DNA of 16,343 bases from JAICLL01 sp035252155 (GTDB taxonomy: Bacteria; Planctomycetota; Planctomycetia; Pirellulales; JAICIG01). The stretch is from positions 1 through 16,343 of the forward strand of contig DATFDL010000498.1 in NCBI GenBank assembly GCA_035252155.1. The letters are read 5' to 3'. Shown here piece by piece: positions 6,983 to 14,272 of this stretch. Position numbers and translations under genes: made by a program. A model generated the notes under the pieces. That model saw nothing but the letters and a program-made list of their open reading frames with translations, did not search any database and had not been told where the DNA came from. The stretch's first letter is position 1, and each line of letters begins with the position of its first letter.

Positions 6983-8830
6983 TTATCGCAGCGCGTGGCG
7001 TAGCACTTTCTGCACGTCGCCGTTGGGGTCCCTCACGGCTTCGCGCATTGCTTCCTTGGCGGGAGCGGCGCGCTCCGCGAGCTGGTCAAGCCGGTTGGCG
7101 GCGTCTAAACGGAGATAAGGCTCGCTCGCAATGAGCCCTTTCTCTAGCACCTGAAGAGCACGCTGGGAATTGCCAACACCGCAAGCGATGTCGGCGGCGG
7201 CCAAGCGAACGGTAGGCGACTCGTCAGTTAAAGCGCGTTCGAGACTAGAAAGTTGATTGTTCAGCCCGTCTTGACGCGGCGACAAACGTATCAACGTCCA
7301 CCAGCGGACTGCCGCATCGCCGTCGGCCAACAGCTCGGCAAGCTCGTTCGGCTCGACGCGCGTTCGTTGCGCCGCCGCCAAAATGCGATCTTGCGGATAG
7401 GAATCACGGTCGCGACCCAACTCATAGGGCGTGCGCTCACCGACGCGCCGCCACATCTCGGCTTCGGGCAAGAAGCCCAGATCGTGCGTCTCGCGCACCC
7501 ATCGCCCATGCTCCCCGCGCAGCCGGTCCAGCACGTCGCGATGTTTTTCCGACGAAGCGAGATTATCAACCTCGTCGGGATCGGCCTCGGTGTCATAAAG
7601 TTCTTCGACCGGCTTAGTCGGCTGCATGAAAAGTGCCGAAGGACCGTCGAGCTTGCCTTCCGACACCAATCGCCTCCATTCCCGCATCGTGGGCATTTCT
7701 TCCATGTATTCGATCGGCTGGGCGTACGGCAGCTCCGGGCGGTAATTGCGCAAATACTTCCATCGCCTGTGGCGCACCGCGCGAGTGAGGTCGTACCGCT
7801 CGTCCATTCGATCGCGGATGCCATAGATGTACTCGCGCGGCGACCCGGCTTGTTCTCCCAGAAACGCTGTGCCCTGAAGCTGTTCGGGCAAAGCAACGCC
7901 GGCCAGGCTCAGCACCGTGGGAGCGAAATCGACGAAACTCACCAAACGGTCGCACGTCGTGCCTGGCCCGCCGGGGGCGAGATGCTGATACTGTGGTGGA
8001 AATCGGATCATCAGCGGCACGCGCAGGCCGCTGTCGTAGAGCCAGCGTTTGCCGCGCGGCAGCCCGACGCCGTGGTCGGAGAAAAAGAAGACGATTGTGT
8101 CTTCGGCCAGTCCATCGGCGGCGAGTTGAGCCAACAGTTCGCCCGCCTGCTGGTCCATCACCGTAATCAGGTCGTAATACCGCGCCCAATCGCGGCGCAC
8201 GACCGGCGTATCGGGGTGATAGCGCGGCACCGGCGCCTTGGCCGGGTCGTGGCGCTCGCCGTCGCTGAGCGCCGCCGTGCGCTTGGCAAAGGCCGCGTCA
8301 TCCAGGCGAATATGGCTTTCATGCGTGGTGGTGAAGTTGAAGACGGCGAAGAACGGATGCCCGGCCGGCCGTTTTCGCCAGTGGGCCTTGGTGCTCGATT
8401 CGTCCCAGGCCGACGCGGGCGTCTTGAAGTTGTAGTCTTCCTTGCTGTTGTTCGAGCAGTAATAACCGGCCTGGCGCAGATACTCGGTAAAGCACTTGAT
8501 GCCCTCGGGCAGCCGCGTGGTCGAACGCATGTGCTGCGAGCCGATGGTCGAGGGATACATGCCCGTGATCAGGCACGAGCGGCTGGGTGCGCAGACGCCC
8601 GCCACGGTGAAGGCATGTGTGTACCGCACGCCTTCGGCAGCCAGACGATCGAGATGGGGCGTGATGGCATATTGGTCGCCGTAGCAGCCCAAATTCGGGC
8701 TGGCGTCTTCGCACGTGATCCAGAGGATGTTGGGCCGCGGCGCGTCCTCGGCGCGGGCACTGCGGCCAATCAGGACGACGATCAGAACAAACAGATATTT
8801 TTGCATTTTCATTCCTCGTTGACGTTTCAT
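6983..8830 (-). CDS. Secreted sulfatase with C-terminal HEAT-like domain
   Basis: This is a type I (formylglycine) sulfatase, which removes sulfate esters or N-sulfates from its substrate. From ATG 8830 it has 615 residues: signal peptide (hydrophobic core KYLFVLIVVLIG, cleavage likely after SARA), metal-binding start NILWITCEDAS (E41, D42), and the sulfatase signature CAPSR (80-84) with Cys80 as the residue converted to formylglycine. Other conserved residues are Lys130, His170, SDHG (251-254) and Lys261. The style resembles heparan N-sulfatase-like planctomycete enzymes. Residues about 489-615 form HEAT-like helical repeats. ATG 8806 (GAGGA upstream) is an alternative start; 8830 has GGAG nine bases upstream. 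A longer reading to 9223 runs through a palindromic repeat and is rejected. It is divergent from a sialidase-like operon. Confidence 0.93.
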   Translation of the reverse strand: MKRQRGMKMQKYLFVLIVVLIGRSARAEDAPRPNILWITCEDASPNLGCYGDQYAITPHLDRLAAEGVRYTHAFTVAGVCAPSRSCLITGMYPSTIGSQHMRSTTRLPEGIKCFTEYLRQAGYYCSNNSKEDYNFKTPASAWDESSTKAHWRKRPAGHPFFAVFNFTTTHESHIRLDDAAFAKRTAALSDGERHDPAKAPVPRYHPDTPVVRRDWARYYDLITVMDQQAGELLAQLAADGLAEDTIVFFFSDHGVGLPRGKRWLYDSGLRVPLMIRFPPQYQHLAPGGPGTTCDRLVSFVDFAPTVLSLAGVALPEQLQGTAFLGEQAGSPREYIYGIRDRMDERYDLTRAVRHRRWKYLRNYRPELPYAQPIEYMEEMPTMREWRRLVSEGKLDGPSALFMQPTKPVEELYDTEADPDEVDNLASSEKHRDVLDRLRGEHGRWVRETHDLGFLPEAEMWRRVGERTPYELGRDRDSYPQDRILAAAQRTRVEPNELAELLADGDAAVRWWTLIRLSPRQDGLNNQLSSLERALTDESPTVRLAAADIACGVGNSQRALQVLEKGLIASEPYLRLDAANRLDQLAERAAPAKEAMREAVRDPNGDVQKVLRHALR

Positions 8831-8900
8831 CCTAGTCGGCTCCGGCGGAGGTCGCGAGTGTGGTGTCCTAAGATCGAGCTGGGGAGCGGAGAGAGAGACA

Positions 8901-8960
8901 CCAACCCGACGCGTCAGCGAGGTAAAAATGGGGCATTTCCTCGCTAACGCTTCGGGTTGG
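8901..8960. repeat. Long imperfect palindrome, CCAACCCGA type
   Basis: The left arm (8901-8922, beginning CCAACCCGACGCG) and right arm (8939-8960, ending CTTCGGGTTGG) are reverse complements over 22 bp with two mismatches. They enclose a 16-base loop rich in A and T. It lies in the divergent region between the sulfatase and the 9033 gene. From memory, this sequence type recurs between genes of planctomycete genomes; I could not check that here. Confidence 0.85.
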
Positions 8961-9032
8961 TTTGGGCGACCGACTCGATCGAAGGACATCACCGCTACGG
9001 CGATCGGCTTGCCATAATTTCTGCGGCGCGGC

Positions 9033-9929
9033 ATGCTGAGAGGCGTGAACCAGCCTTCTGCCGAGCTCGTCAAACTGTCAACGCCGCACAAACGGCGGCT
9101 GCAATTCCGTCTTCGCAGCCTGCTGCTGTTGGTCACCGTCGCCTGCTTGTCGCTCGGATGGATTGGACGGAAGTTCGAGTTATGGCGAAGAGAGCACATC
9201 GCTGCAATCATGCGGCCGATCATTCTCAGCGAGATTGCATCGCTGAACGATCATCCTTGGGCGGGCGAATACTATTGCGGCGACGGTTTGGGCGTAAATA
9301 TCTCGCTGGTCGTTGCGCCGAAATCCGGCTATCTCTATGAATGGCGTGGTTGCCTCGGCTTGTACGATCGAAATTATGGGCCTGTCGCCTGCACCGACGG
9401 CAGGCTGCGTCTAGTCTTCCAACTGCCCAAACGCGAATCTTCCGGCGGAATCGCGGATGAGCTGATTGCGGTTGGCTGGGGGCCGCGGCAGTATCTCATT
9501 CCAGCGGACGAAATGGTTCGTTTTTGCAACGCCGTCAATGATGGCAGCGAACCCCGAGCTGAGATTCACGGCCTGTATCTACTGAGACACGGCGATGAGG
9601 AAAAGGCCGTCACGGGAATTCCAGTTGTGCCCGATGAGTTCAAGGATTATTTGCTGGCTCGCCCGATCGAAGCGGAGATTATCGACCTTGGAGAGCGAAC
9701 CGACGACATGACAATCGTCGTTCTCAATCGAGGAAAGCAGCATGGTCTTCGGCCGCAAATGGAGTTGCACGTCTTCGACCCTGATGAGCAGGTAGATTCT
9801 GCGACGTTGACAAAGGTTGAAAATAGCAGGTCGGAAGCGATGATGGCACGGCCTCTCGGCGACGAGCCGCCGCCTCGGATTGGATGGAAACTGTCCACGA
9901 GACGCTTTTGGCAAACGCGCCTTGAATAG
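9033..9929 (+). CDS. Membrane-anchored planctomycete protein, unknown function
   Basis: This 298-residue protein has one N-terminal membrane anchor, RRLQFRLRSLLLLVTVACLS (21-40), a short basic plus hydrophobic element found at the start of many planctomycete proteins. The rest is probably outside the cytoplasm. The C-terminal part (about 205-290) reads MTIVVLNRGKQHGLRPQMEL and then runs through a strand containing SRSEAMMARPLGDEPPPRIG. This pattern resembles the beta-rich repeat found in cell-envelope proteins where a residue pair INRG...GL precedes a turn. The middle section is unassigned. The stop is only three bases before the sialidase-like gene, so the two form an operon. The ATG at 9033 lacks a clear ribosome binding site. 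Confidence 0.75.
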   Translation: MLRGVNQPSAELVKLSTPHKRRLQFRLRSLLLLVTVACLSLGWIGRKFELWRREHIAAIMRPIILSEIASLNDHPWAGEYYCGDGLGVNISLVVAPKSGYLYEWRGCLGLYDRNYGPVACTDGRLRLVFQLPKRESSGGIADELIAVGWGPRQYLIPADEMVRFCNAVNDGSEPRAEIHGLYLLRHGDEEKAVTGIPVVPDEFKDYLLARPIEAEIIDLGERTDDMTIVVLNRGKQHGLRPQMELHVFDPDEQVDSATLTKVENSRSEAMMARPLGDEPPPRIGWKLSTRRFWQTRLE

Positions 9930-9932
9930 ACC

Positions 9933-11015
9933 ATGCGAATTCATAACTGCAATTGGTTGATAGGATTTTACCTCGTGCTGTCGACCACGGGCGTCTGCAC
10001 AAAGGCCGCGGCTGATGAATTGTCCGAGCAGCCGGGCGTCGTTTTGCGCGAGTTCGTGTTCGAGACGGCGCCCTTCGCCGAATGCCATGCCTCGACCATC
10101 GTCGAGACGCAAGGCACGCTGGTGGCCGCCTGGTTTGGCGGGACCGAAGAAAAACATCCCGACGTGGGCATCTGGGTTTCGCGACACGTAGACGGCAAGT
10201 GGTCCGCGCCGGTCGAAGTGGCCAACGGCGTGCAACAAGACGCCGGCGATGCGAAACCGGCCCGCTATCCAACCTGGAACCCCGTGTTGTTTCAGCCCAC
10301 GGCGGGCCCGCTGTTGCTGTTTTACAAAGTCGGACCGTCGCCAACTACGTGGTGGGGCATGCTGATCACGTCGCAAGACGGCGGTCAAACGTGGTCGCCG
10401 CCGCGCCGCTTGCCTGCCGGCGTGCTGGGGCCGATCAAGAACAAACCGATCGAGCTGGCCGGCGGCGAGCTGCTCTGCCCGTCGAGCACTGAGTCGTCCA
10501 ACAAGCCCAGCCGCTGGCAGATCCATTTCGAGCGCACACCGGACTTGGGCGTCACCTGGCACGCCACCGGGCCGCTCAATGACGGAGTCGAGTTTAGCGC
10601 GATTCAACCGAGCATCCTGGTGCTGCCCGACGGCAAGTTGAAAGCTCTGGGCCGCACGCGGCAAGGCAAGGTATTTCAGATCACGAGCGACGACGGCGGC
10701 AAAACGTGGGGCAAGATGACGGCCACGTCTCTGCCCAACCCCAACTCGGGCATCGACGCCGTCACGCTCCGCGACGGGCGCCACTTGATTGTCTACAACC
10801 ACACCAGCCGTGGCCGGTCGCCGCTCAACGTCGCGCTGTCGCGCGATGCGGTCGCCTGGGCGCCGGCGCTGGTGCTTGAACGCCAGCCGGGCGAATACAG
10901 CTATCCCGCGGTCATCCAGGTCGCCGATGGTCTGGTGCATATCACCTACACTTGGCAGCGAAAGCGGATTCGTCATGTGGTTGTCGATCCCGCGAAGCTG
11001 CGGATGAAAGAATGA
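9933..11015 (+). CDS. Secreted BNR/Asp-box sialidase-like protein
   Basis: The 360-residue product is a six-bladed beta-propeller protein of the sialidase (BNR_2) type. A signal peptide covers about residues 1-27 (WLIGFYLVLSTTGVCTKAAA). The family block ECHASTIVE...AWFGGTEE...PDVGIW is at 50-81. Asp-box motifs SQDGGQTW (147-154), TPDLGVTW (202-209) and SDDGGKTW (252-259) mark successive blades. Such proteins may cleave sialic acids or only bind glycans; the classical FRIP motif is not seen, so catalytic identity is uncertain. It follows the 9033 gene by three bases and is therefore very likely co-translated. A secreted sulfatase faces it across the divergent region, which would fit glycan breakdown. 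Confidence 0.88.
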   Translation: MRIHNCNWLIGFYLVLSTTGVCTKAAADELSEQPGVVLREFVFETAPFAECHASTIVETQGTLVAAWFGGTEEKHPDVGIWVSRHVDGKWSAPVEVANGVQQDAGDAKPARYPTWNPVLFQPTAGPLLLFYKVGPSPTTWWGMLITSQDGGQTWSPPRRLPAGVLGPIKNKPIELAGGELLCPSSTESSNKPSRWQIHFERTPDLGVTWHATGPLNDGVEFSAIQPSILVLPDGKLKALGRTRQGKVFQITSDDGGKTWGKMTATSLPNPNSGIDAVTLRDGRHLIVYNHTSRGRSPLNVALSRDAVAWAPALVLERQPGEYSYPAVIQVADGLVHITYTWQRKRIRHVVVDPAKLRMKE

Positions 11016-11127
11016 CTGCCGTTGACTTAGGCACGCCCGGCGTGGCGATGCGCACAAAACTCTCATCGACGCGCGGAACCCCTCTGCAGGGCCACCAGGT
11101 GATCAAAAATGCCATCTTTCGTCGGCA

Positions 11128-11143
11128 TGTGCAAATTTGCACA
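11128..11143. promoter_or_regulatory. Perfect 16-bp palindrome, possible operator
   Basis: TGTGCAAATTTGCACA reads the same on both strands. It is AT-rich at its centre, in contrast to the GC-rich surroundings, and has the size and symmetry of a binding site for a dimeric regulator such as a LacI- or GntR-type protein. It lies 113 bases after the sialidase-like gene and more than 640 bases before the DUF1501 gene, so its target gene is unclear. Confidence 0.4.
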
Positions 11144-11263
11144 AGCCGCATGTCGCCATCGTTCTATTGAGCTCCGCGCAGAGTTGTTGCTCAGTTCTTA
11201 GGCGGCGTTTCCGCGGCGTTACGCTATACTCCACGCGGCGGCGCATGTGGCATCCGTCGCCGG

Positions 11264-11338
11264 TGTGGCACAACCGCCCTCGGCTGTGGGGTGGTCGCCG
11301 AAGGCGACCGCGAGACAGCCGAGGGCGGCTGTCCCACA
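11264..11338. repeat. Nested palindromic repeat (cruciform type)
   Basis: The outer arms 11264-11287 and 11315-11338 are reverse complements over 24 bp with two mismatches, including a perfect CCGCCCTCGGCTGT core. Between them is a second perfect hairpin, GGTCGCC-GAA-GGCGACC (11293-11309). No T-run follows. It looks like a mobile or interspersed palindromic unit rather than a terminator. Confidence 0.85.
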
Positions 11339-11787
11339 TTGCCGCATTCATGCCCGCGTAATGCATAACTAACCCCGGCGAAGGATCGGTGCCAAATTAC
11401 TGTCGGCCTTCCGCACAATTTGCTTGCGGAAAACAAGGCCCCTCCTCATGGTCGACTCCGCGCAACCTGATCGCACGCAAGGGATTGCCGCAACCTCGCC
11501 AAACATCAGCGTCTTCTTATGCAAGCGCATTCTGCTGGCCCGCTCTAGCCGCCCGTGGAAAACGGTCGTTGGTCCCTGTCCGCCTTCGCTTGAACCTTCG
11601 CACCTCTCCCCTCCCCGCATTGTCTGAGAAATCTGGCTTGGTCGGTTTCCAGCGGAAAAACGCGCTCAAGTCGGGCTCGCCGTACATCCGGTGTCCCACA
11701 ACTGCGACTGCGCGACATGGTTGCGGTTTCGTTTTTGCCCCCGAACGACCGCATGCGGTGCGTGCCAGTCAATGCTAAAATGGCGGA

Positions 11788-13251
11788 ATGATCCCGCCAT
11801 TACCGCGACAGAGAATTGTCGATCATCCAAACCGCCCCCACATTGCCCGTCGCCAGTTTCTGTGCGATTGCGGCATTGGCCTGGGCAAAATCGCCCTGGC
11901 CGGATTGCTCACGGGCGAATTGACTTCGCGCGCAGCCGCCGCCCCGGCCGCCGACTTGCTGGCCCCCCGCCCGCCGCACTTTGCCGGTCGGGCAAAGAGC
12001 GTCATCCATCTGTTCATGGCCGGCGCGCCGAGCCAACTGGAGATGTTCGACAACAAGCCGGAGCTAACCAAGCTCGAAGGCAAGCCGCTGCCGCCCTCGA
12101 TCATTGGCGATCAGCGCTACGCCTTCATCCGGCCCGACGCCGCGGTGCTGGGACCGCGGTACAAATTTGCCCAGCATGGACAAACGGGCGCCGAGCTTTC
12201 GGAAATGCTGCCCGGCCTGGCCGGCGTGGTCGATCACGTTTGTCTGATCCGCTCGATGCACACCGATCAGTTCAATCACGCGCCGGCGCAGATCTTCTTC
12301 AATACGGGGTTTTCACAGCCAGGCAGGCCCAGCTTGGGGTCGTGGGTGCTGTATGGCCTGGGTTGCGAGACGCAGGAGCTGCCGGCCTTTGTGGTGATGA
12401 GCACCGGGAGCGGGCTGAGCGGTGGGTCGGCGCTCTGGTCGAGCGGCTTTTTGCCGACGGTCTACACAGGCGTCCGGTTTCGCACGCAGGGCGATCCGAT
12501 TCTCAATGTCTCGAATCCGCCGGGCGTCGATGCACGTCTGCAGCGCGACACGCTCGATCTGGTCGGGGCGCTCAATCGGCGGCAACTTGAGACGGTGGGC
12601 GATCCCGAGATCGCCACGCGGATCGCCGCCTTCGAGATGGCCTCACGGCTGCAAACCTCGGCGCCGGAGCTGACCGATCTGCGCAGCGAGACGCAGGCCA
12701 CGCTCGACCTGTACGGCGCCGATCCCGACAAGCCGTCGTTTGCCCGAGCCTGCCTGCTGGCCCGGCGAATGGTCGAGCGCGGCGTGCGGTTCGTCAATAT
12801 CTATCACGAAGGCTGGGACGCCCACAGCGACGTGGCGGGCAACGTGCGCAATAACTGCCAGGCGACCGACCGGGCGTCGGCGGCGCTGGTGGCCGATCTG
12901 CAACAGCGCGGGCTGCTCGACGAAACGCTGGTGGTGTGGGGCGGCGAATTCGGCCGCACGCCGATGGTCGAAAGCAATGCCGCCTTGGGCCGTTCGCTGG
13001 GCCGCGACCACCACCCGCAGGCGTTTACCATCTGGCTGGCCGGCGGCGGCATCAAGCCGGGCGTGACGCTCGGCGCGACCGATGAATTCGGTTTTCACCC
13101 GGTCGATTCGCCGGTTCACGTCCACGACCTGCAAGCCACCATCCTGCACTGCCTGGGTCTCGATCACGAGCGGCTCACCTATCATCACGCCGGCCGCGAC
13201 TTTCGACTCACCGATGTCTACGGCAGCGTCGTCCGGGCAGCGCTCGCCTGA
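11788..13251 (+). CDS. Tat-exported DUF1501 protein
   Basis: This 487-residue protein is a DUF1501 member, related in fold to sulfatases and alkaline phosphatases and greatly expanded in planctomycetes. It has a twin-arginine signal, ARRQFL (20-25), with a hydrophobic stretch to about 45. Family blocks visible are SVIHLFMAGAPSQLEMFDNKP, RSMHTDQFNHAPAQIFFNTG, GVRFVNIYHEGWDAHSD, LVVWGGEFGRTP and GRDHHPQAFTIWLAGGGIK. The length is normal and the protein appears complete. In this phylum it is usually preceded by a DUF1549/DUF1553 cytochrome-like gene; none is present upstream here. A small secreted protein gene follows after 26 bases. The reaction is not known; activity on polysaccharides has been suggested for the family. 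Confidence 0.93.
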   Translation: MIPPLPRQRIVDHPNRPHIARRQFLCDCGIGLGKIALAGLLTGELTSRAAAAPAADLLAPRPPHFAGRAKSVIHLFMAGAPSQLEMFDNKPELTKLEGKPLPPSIIGDQRYAFIRPDAAVLGPRYKFAQHGQTGAELSEMLPGLAGVVDHVCLIRSMHTDQFNHAPAQIFFNTGFSQPGRPSLGSWVLYGLGCETQELPAFVVMSTGSGLSGGSALWSSGFLPTVYTGVRFRTQGDPILNVSNPPGVDARLQRDTLDLVGALNRRQLETVGDPEIATRIAAFEMASRLQTSAPELTDLRSETQATLDLYGADPDKPSFARACLLARRMVERGVRFVNIYHEGWDAHSDVAGNVRNNCQATDRASAALVADLQQRGLLDETLVVWGGEFGRTPMVESNAALGRSLGRDHHPQAFTIWLAGGGIKPGVTLGATDEFGFHPVDSPVHVHDLQATILHCLGLDHERLTYHHAGRDFRLTDVYGSVVRAALA

Positions 13252-13264
13252 AAAGCACAACGAC

Positions 13265-13295
13265 AGGAGGCAAAAAAATGGAGGGCAAAAAAATG
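13265..13295 (+). promoter_or_regulatory. Duplicated ribosome binding site and start codon
   Basis: AGGAGG (13265-13270) followed by CAAAAAAATG gives the ATG at 13278. A near-identical 15-base copy, GAGGGCAAAAAAATG (13281-13295), gives a second in-frame ATG at 13293. Both starts therefore have their own good ribosome binding site. Confidence 0.8.
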
Positions 13296-13913
13296 AAGAA
13301 GAGAGAGGGGCGAATGGGCCGAGTTGAGCGCTATCTCACTTGTTTGCTTTATTTTTTTGCCCTCAATCTTTTTGCCTTCCCCTTGAGTGCCGCCGGCAAG
13401 GGCGAGAAGTCGGACCAGCCGGTGAAAGCCGCGGGCATTATGATCGATAAGGGGAACGATTGGCTTACCCTCAAGGCCGACGGCGAAGACGAACCGGTTA
13501 AGTACACGGTCGCCCCCTCGAACAAGTTGCTACAAGAGGCCTTCAAAACGGTCTTTAACGCCAGCCGCGTGCAGTTGACATACAAGCAAACCGGCGACAC
13601 GCGGCAACTGGTTACCATCAAGCGGCAGATCATCAAGGCCACGGGCACGATCACGGGCGACGTGGTGAAGGTCTACAACGATTTTTGGGTCGAGGTTAAA
13701 CCGAAGCGCGGTGTGGCCGACGCCTTCGCCCCCGGCGGCGACAACTACAACGACAAGGATTTTATGACGCGGCTGAAGGAGTTGAAGTCTGGAGATTCGG
13801 TGACGATCACTTACACCACCGACTTTGAGCGGCACCGCATCAAGACCTTGCGGAAAAACCCCCGGAAACCCAAAAAGGGCACCAGCTCGCGCCCCGCACC
13901 GAGCACGAAATAG
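13278..13913 (+). CDS. Small secreted protein of unknown function
   Basis: The 211-residue product (206 from the second start) begins with a basic segment and a hydrophobic stretch, LTCLLYFFALNLFAFPLSA, that ends in AA at about 38-39, consistent with a signal peptide. The mature part is predicted beta-rich, with two similar stretches (AGIMIDKGNDWLTLKADGED and TGTITGDVVKVYNDFWVEVK) that each look like a small barrel reading 'effect of a parameter, then strand'. The tail is very basic (KNPRKPKKG). I recognise the type from planctomycete genomes but not a named family. It follows the DUF1501 gene closely and has an AGGAGG site, so it is probably expressed with it. Confidence 0.78.
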   Translation: MEGKKMKKREGRMGRVERYLTCLLYFFALNLFAFPLSAAGKGEKSDQPVKAAGIMIDKGNDWLTLKADGEDEPVKYTVAPSNKLLQEAFKTVFNASRVQLTYKQTGDTRQLVTIKRQIIKATGTITGDVVKVYNDFWVEVKPKRGVADAFAPGGDNYNDKDFMTRLKELKSGDSVTITYTTDFERHRIKTLRKNPRKPKKGTSSRPAPSTK

Positions 13914-13938
13914 ATGCCGACGGCCAAACGCGTTGACA

Positions 13939-13955
13939 CGCGCCTTTCCGGCGCG
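13939..13955. repeat. Small GC hairpin after the secreted protein gene
   Basis: CGCGCC (13939-13944) pairs with GGCGCG (13950-13955) around TTTCC, 26 bases after the stop codon at 13913. No T-run follows, so a terminator role is weak. Confidence 0.35.
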
Positions 13956-13970
13956 GTAGCCTAACCGTAG

Positions 13971-13990
13971 GTCAGGCTTTCCAGCCTGAC
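13971..13990. repeat. Perfect hairpin touching the first parD ATG
   Basis: GTCAGGCT (13971-13978) and AGCCTGAC (13983-13990) form a perfect 8-bp stem with a TTCC loop. The next three bases are the ATG at 13991, the first possible start of the parD-like gene. The hairpin would block or shift ribosome entry if transcribed. Confidence 0.8.
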
Positions 13991-14008
13991 ATGTCCAAAA
14001 GAACAGCC

Positions 14009-14272
14009 ATGGCTTCCGATTCACTCAATATCTCGCTGGGCGAACCGCTCAAGTCGTTTGTCGAGGAACAAGCCGTCGCCCGCGGTTTTGCGCGGCCTGA
14101 CGAATACGTATCAGCCGTGCTCAACGCCGAGCGTCGCCGCAAAGCAGAAGATGAACTAGAGCGGCTGCTTCTGGAGGGACTCAATTCGGGTCCGCCAATT
14201 GAGGCCACCGAGGAATTTTGGAACGAAAAACTACGTCGGTTGAAAACCGGTGAATTGACGCCGCCTCCATGA
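14009..14272 (+). CDS. parD: ParD-type antitoxin
   Basis: From ATG 14009 the product has 87 residues. The N-terminal SLNISLGEPLKSFVEEQA is the beta strand and first helix of a ribbon-helix-helix DNA-binding domain, followed by FARPDEYVSAVLNAE, a ParD hallmark. The C-terminal half (ELERLLLEGLNS onward) would bind and block the toxin. An earlier in-frame ATG at 13991 adds six residues but sits directly against a hairpin and has no ribosome binding site, so 14009 is preferred. The stop overlaps the toxin start as ATGA, the usual antitoxin-first parDE coupling. ParD with ParE normally represses its own operon. Confidence 0.88.
   Translation: MASDSLNISLGEPLKSFVEEQAVARGFARPDEYVSAVLNAERRRKAEDELERLLLEGLNSGPPIEATEEFWNEKLRRLKTGELTPPP

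Larger units (their letters stand above)
11016..11787. other. 772-base gap without a convincing gene
   Basis: Several open frames exist here on both strands (for example 11389-11778 + and 11369-11620 -), but none shows a recognisable domain, a ribosome binding site or a protein-like composition. The region holds a perfect 16-bp palindrome (11128-11143) and a nested cruciform repeat (11264-11338). The part from 11350 to 11780 may be decayed coding sequence. The promoter of the DUF1501 gene should lie at its right end; none could be assigned. Confidence 0.55.

Noticed and set aside
7253..8947. 564-codon open frame on the plus strand
   Set aside because: It lies entirely antisense to the sulfatase, whose motifs are clear. 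The frame is open because of GC-rich codon use and shows no domain.
8831..9223. N-terminal extension of the sulfatase
   Set aside because: It would place 131 residues before a clear signal peptide and translate through the palindrome at 8901-8960 and the start of the divergent gene.
9579..11066. 495-codon open frame on the minus strand
   Set aside because: It is antisense to the sialidase-like operon, has a composition rich in Arg, Ala and Gly, and no recognisable motif.
11202..11230. TATACT (11225-11230) as a promoter -10 box
   Set aside because: No -35 hexamer at the right distance, and no gene starts in the following 500 bases on that strand.
11389..11778. 129-codon open frame in the gap before the DUF1501 gene
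   Set aside because: No ribosome binding site, no domain, and overlapping open frames on the other strand are equally plausible. It is kept only as possible decayed coding sequence.
12643..13260. 205-codon open frame on the minus strand
   Set aside because: It is antisense to the DUF1501 coding sequence and carries no recognisable features.
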